This document shows positions 61,930 to 64,000 of a DNA stretch of 64,000 nucleotides, in pieces. Position numbers and translations under genes: made by a program. The notes under the pieces were generated by a model. It saw only the letters and a program-made list of their open reading frames with translations. It searched no databases and was not told the DNA's origin. Position 1 is the first letter of the stretch, and each line of letters starts with the position of its first letter. Origin of the DNA: Ceratotherium simum simum (lineage: Eukaryota; Chordata; Mammalia; Perissodactyla; Rhinocerotidae); the NCBI RefSeq assembly GCF_000283155.1, contig NW_004454178.1, positions 5,511,927 to 5,575,926 of the forward strand, read 5' to 3'.

Positions 61930-63140
61930 TCTTGATTTTCCACCAGAAACATATCCCTCCCTTAGCTTTCCTATATCAATAAATGGCACGGCCATCAACA
62001 CAGTGCATCAGTTCAAATATTTAAGAGATATCCTGATTTCTCTCTTTCCCTCATCTCCTCCTCAGTGTCTAATCTAATCAATATTTTGGTAACTGTTGGC
62101 TTTACCTTCAAATATACCACAAATCCATTAACTTATCTCCATCTCTTCTGCTTTTACCCTCATCCTCCACCATCTCTCACCTAGACCAGGGCAGTAACCT
62201 CACTGTTAGCTTTCCTGTTTCTCTTCTTGCATTTTTACAGTTCGTTCTCCGCACAGCAGCCAGAGTGACACTGTAAACCTAAACAGACCCTGTTACTTCA
62301 CTGCTTAAAACTCTCCTATGGCTCCTTCTTCCACTGGAGTAAAACTCAAACCCCTCGCTTCAGTCTTCGTGAGCTTCATGATGCAGCCCCTACTTCCATC
62401 TCTAATTCATGTCCTACCGCTCTCCCCTCTGCTCACTAAACTGCAGCCACACTGGCTTCTTGCAGAAACACTGAGAAGTCCAAATCTGTTCCTTCTTTAG
62501 GGCCTTTGCATTTCTGTTCCCTGGGCCTTGAACATTCTTCCCTAGTTCTTTGTATGCTTGGCTTCCTCTTATTCCTCAGATCTTCAAACAAATTTCATGA
62601 CCTCAGAGAGCCCTTCCTGGCTGTCTAATCTAAATGAGTCGCCCTCCAATCCTATGCCGATCAGTCTCCCTCATTACCCTGCTGCTGCTTTTGTGTGTGT
62701 GTGTGTGAGGAAGACCAGCTCTGAGCTAACATCTATTGCCAATCCTCCTCCTCCTTTTTTTCCCTTTTTCTCCCCAAGGCCCCAGTAGATAGTTGTATGT
62801 CATAGCTGCACATCCTGCTAGTTGCTGTACATGGGACACTGCCTCAGCATGGCCGGACAAGCGGTGTGTCGTGTGCACCTGAGATCCGAACCGGGCCGCC
62901 AGCAGCGGAGCGCGCGCACTTAACCGCTAAGCCACGGGGCCAGCCCTCCTGCTCCTTGACCTTGTTTTATACATTTGTTTATTGTCTGCTTCTACGCACT
63001 TGATCATAATCTCCCTGAAAGCAGGAGATCCTCTCTCTCTTATTCATCTGAAAGCCTGGGTCAGGCACTTGTTCACCTAAATGGGTGCCTGGCAAATAAT
63101 AGGTGGCAAAAAATATTCATTGGGTGGGTGGGTGAACGAG
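61930..63140 (+). repeat. L2-like LINE remnant split by an ERE
   Basis: GCAGCCAGAGTGACACTG, CTCTCCTATGGCTCCTTCTTC, GGGCCTTTGCATTTCTGTTCC and GGGTGCCTGGCAAATAATAGG follow the L2-like order on plus. The ERE at 62693-62946 interrupts it. Confidence 0.6.
62693..62946 (-). mobile_element. ERE SINE with (GT)n-converted tail
   Basis: The usual poly(T) edge is replaced by about eight GT units (62692-62707) before gaggaagaccagctctgag. The other end reads gccacggggccagccc. CCTGCTGCTTTT and CCTGCTCCTT on the two sides look like an eroded target duplication. Confidence 0.9.
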
Positions 63141-63798
63141 TAAATGAACTACAATAAACAAAAAAATGGCCAACATCCTCAGAGTCTAAATGTGCTGACT
63201 CATGACATTGCAGCTCTCTTTTCTGACACTCAGAGCTATGCAGTACGTACATGGTCTGATGGTGTGCATAGTTGAGTTTGAGGATGCGTGGATGGATGGA
63301 TGAATTCATTTGTTTATTTGTTTGTTTGTTGATTGTGCTTAAGTGCATCACTGTGAGGTGCTCAGTGGCTCATTGGATTTTGGTTGAGAGGGCATTGCCT
63401 CTGACCTAGCCACATGAGCAGCCATCCTCATACTTAGTATATATCAGTTTCACAGAAAATCAGCTAACAGATTCTTTTGTTTCTTTTTTCCTAGCATAAT
63501 TCACTGCCTGCTTTCTGAAACTATTTTCAGGCTTCGGAGAAAAACAGATTCACAAAGACCACTTTAAACAAAGACCAATCTTTAAACAAACTTTTGATAT
63601 GGGTAGACAATGATCATTTTTAGTCATGCAAATTCATAATATTTGATCAAAGGAAAAATGCAGTGCCTGAGTGATATGCAGGAAATATGTAATATATGCT
63701 AACATTTGAACTACATACATTTGGTTTGGCAGAAAAACATAGTTTTTTAAAAGATAAGTCTCTATAGACCTGTGTAATTCACTTATAAGAAATAATAA

Positions 63799-63982
63799 GG
63801 GCTGGCCCCATGGCATAGTGGTTAAGTGCACGCACTCCACTGCTGGCGGCCCAGGTTCAGATCCCAGGCGCGCACTGATGCACCACTTGTCAGGCCATGC
63901 TGTGGGGGTGTCCCACATAAAGTGGAGGAAGATCAGCACAGATGTTAGCTCAGGGCCAGTCTTCCTCACAAAAAAAAAAAAA
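63799..63982 (+). mobile_element. ERE SINE at the right edge
   Basis: gggctggccccatggcatag head, short body with one TTAGCTCAGG block and poly(A) passing into (GAA)n. AAGAAATA of the left flank (63787-63797) recurs at 63993-64000, cut by the window end. Confidence 0.92.
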
Positions 63983-64000
63983 GAAGAAGAAGAAGAAATA

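Overview
The window is nuclear DNA from a placental mammal, most probably a perissodactyl (horse, rhinoceros or tapir group). The evidence is fifteen copies of a tRNA-derived SINE of the equine ERE type (head reading ggggccggccccgtggc, internal TTAGCTCAGG blocks, poly(A) tail). Ancient L2-like, MIR, MaLR (MLT1), Tigger1 and hAT remnants and a nearly complete LINE-1 accompany them. Nothing prokaryotic or viral in origin is visible apart from old LTR-type repeats.

Positions 1 to about 32,400 are the 5' half of BARD1, the RING partner of BRCA1, on the minus strand. Four coding exons can be placed to the base: exon 1 (31949-32010, its upstream part lost in a run of N), exon 2 (20792-20848), exon 3 (13552-13700) and exon 4 (929..1, running off the left edge). 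Exons 1-3 carry all eight RING zinc ligands. Exon 4 encodes the basic, serine-rich linker that precedes the ankyrin repeats. Every junction has GT/AG borders, and exon sizes and phases match human BARD1 from memory. The introns are about 11.1, 7.1 and 12.6 kb.

A CpG island (about 31,450-32,480) covers exon 1 and the promoter. A 292-base assembly gap (32011-32302) hides the start codon, 5' UTR and transcription start. On its far side lie three copies of a 13-mer GC-box unit, a CCAAT/E2F cluster and a second E2F-like site.

Positions 32,500-64,000 are the region upstream of BARD1. I see no protein-coding gene there. It holds an LTR-like repeat next to the promoter, MIR/L2 remnants, a nearly full-length but inactivated LINE-1 (about 45.49-51.76 kb, minus strand), an MLT1 solo LTR, several EREs and long AT-rich unique stretches.

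I did not find an undescribed biological system. The most informative oddities are structural: three retroposons inserted in series at one 12-17 bp target (10984-11671); an ERE with a second poly(A) after 21 unique bases, inserted in a Tigger1 that itself lies in an older repeat; the triplicated GC-box unit at the BARD1 promoter; a perfect 30-bp palindrome at 57,666; a tRNA-Glu-headed SINE with an RTE-like tail at 27 kb; and several young short tandem duplications. Repeat family names are from memory of consensus sequences and were not checked against a library.
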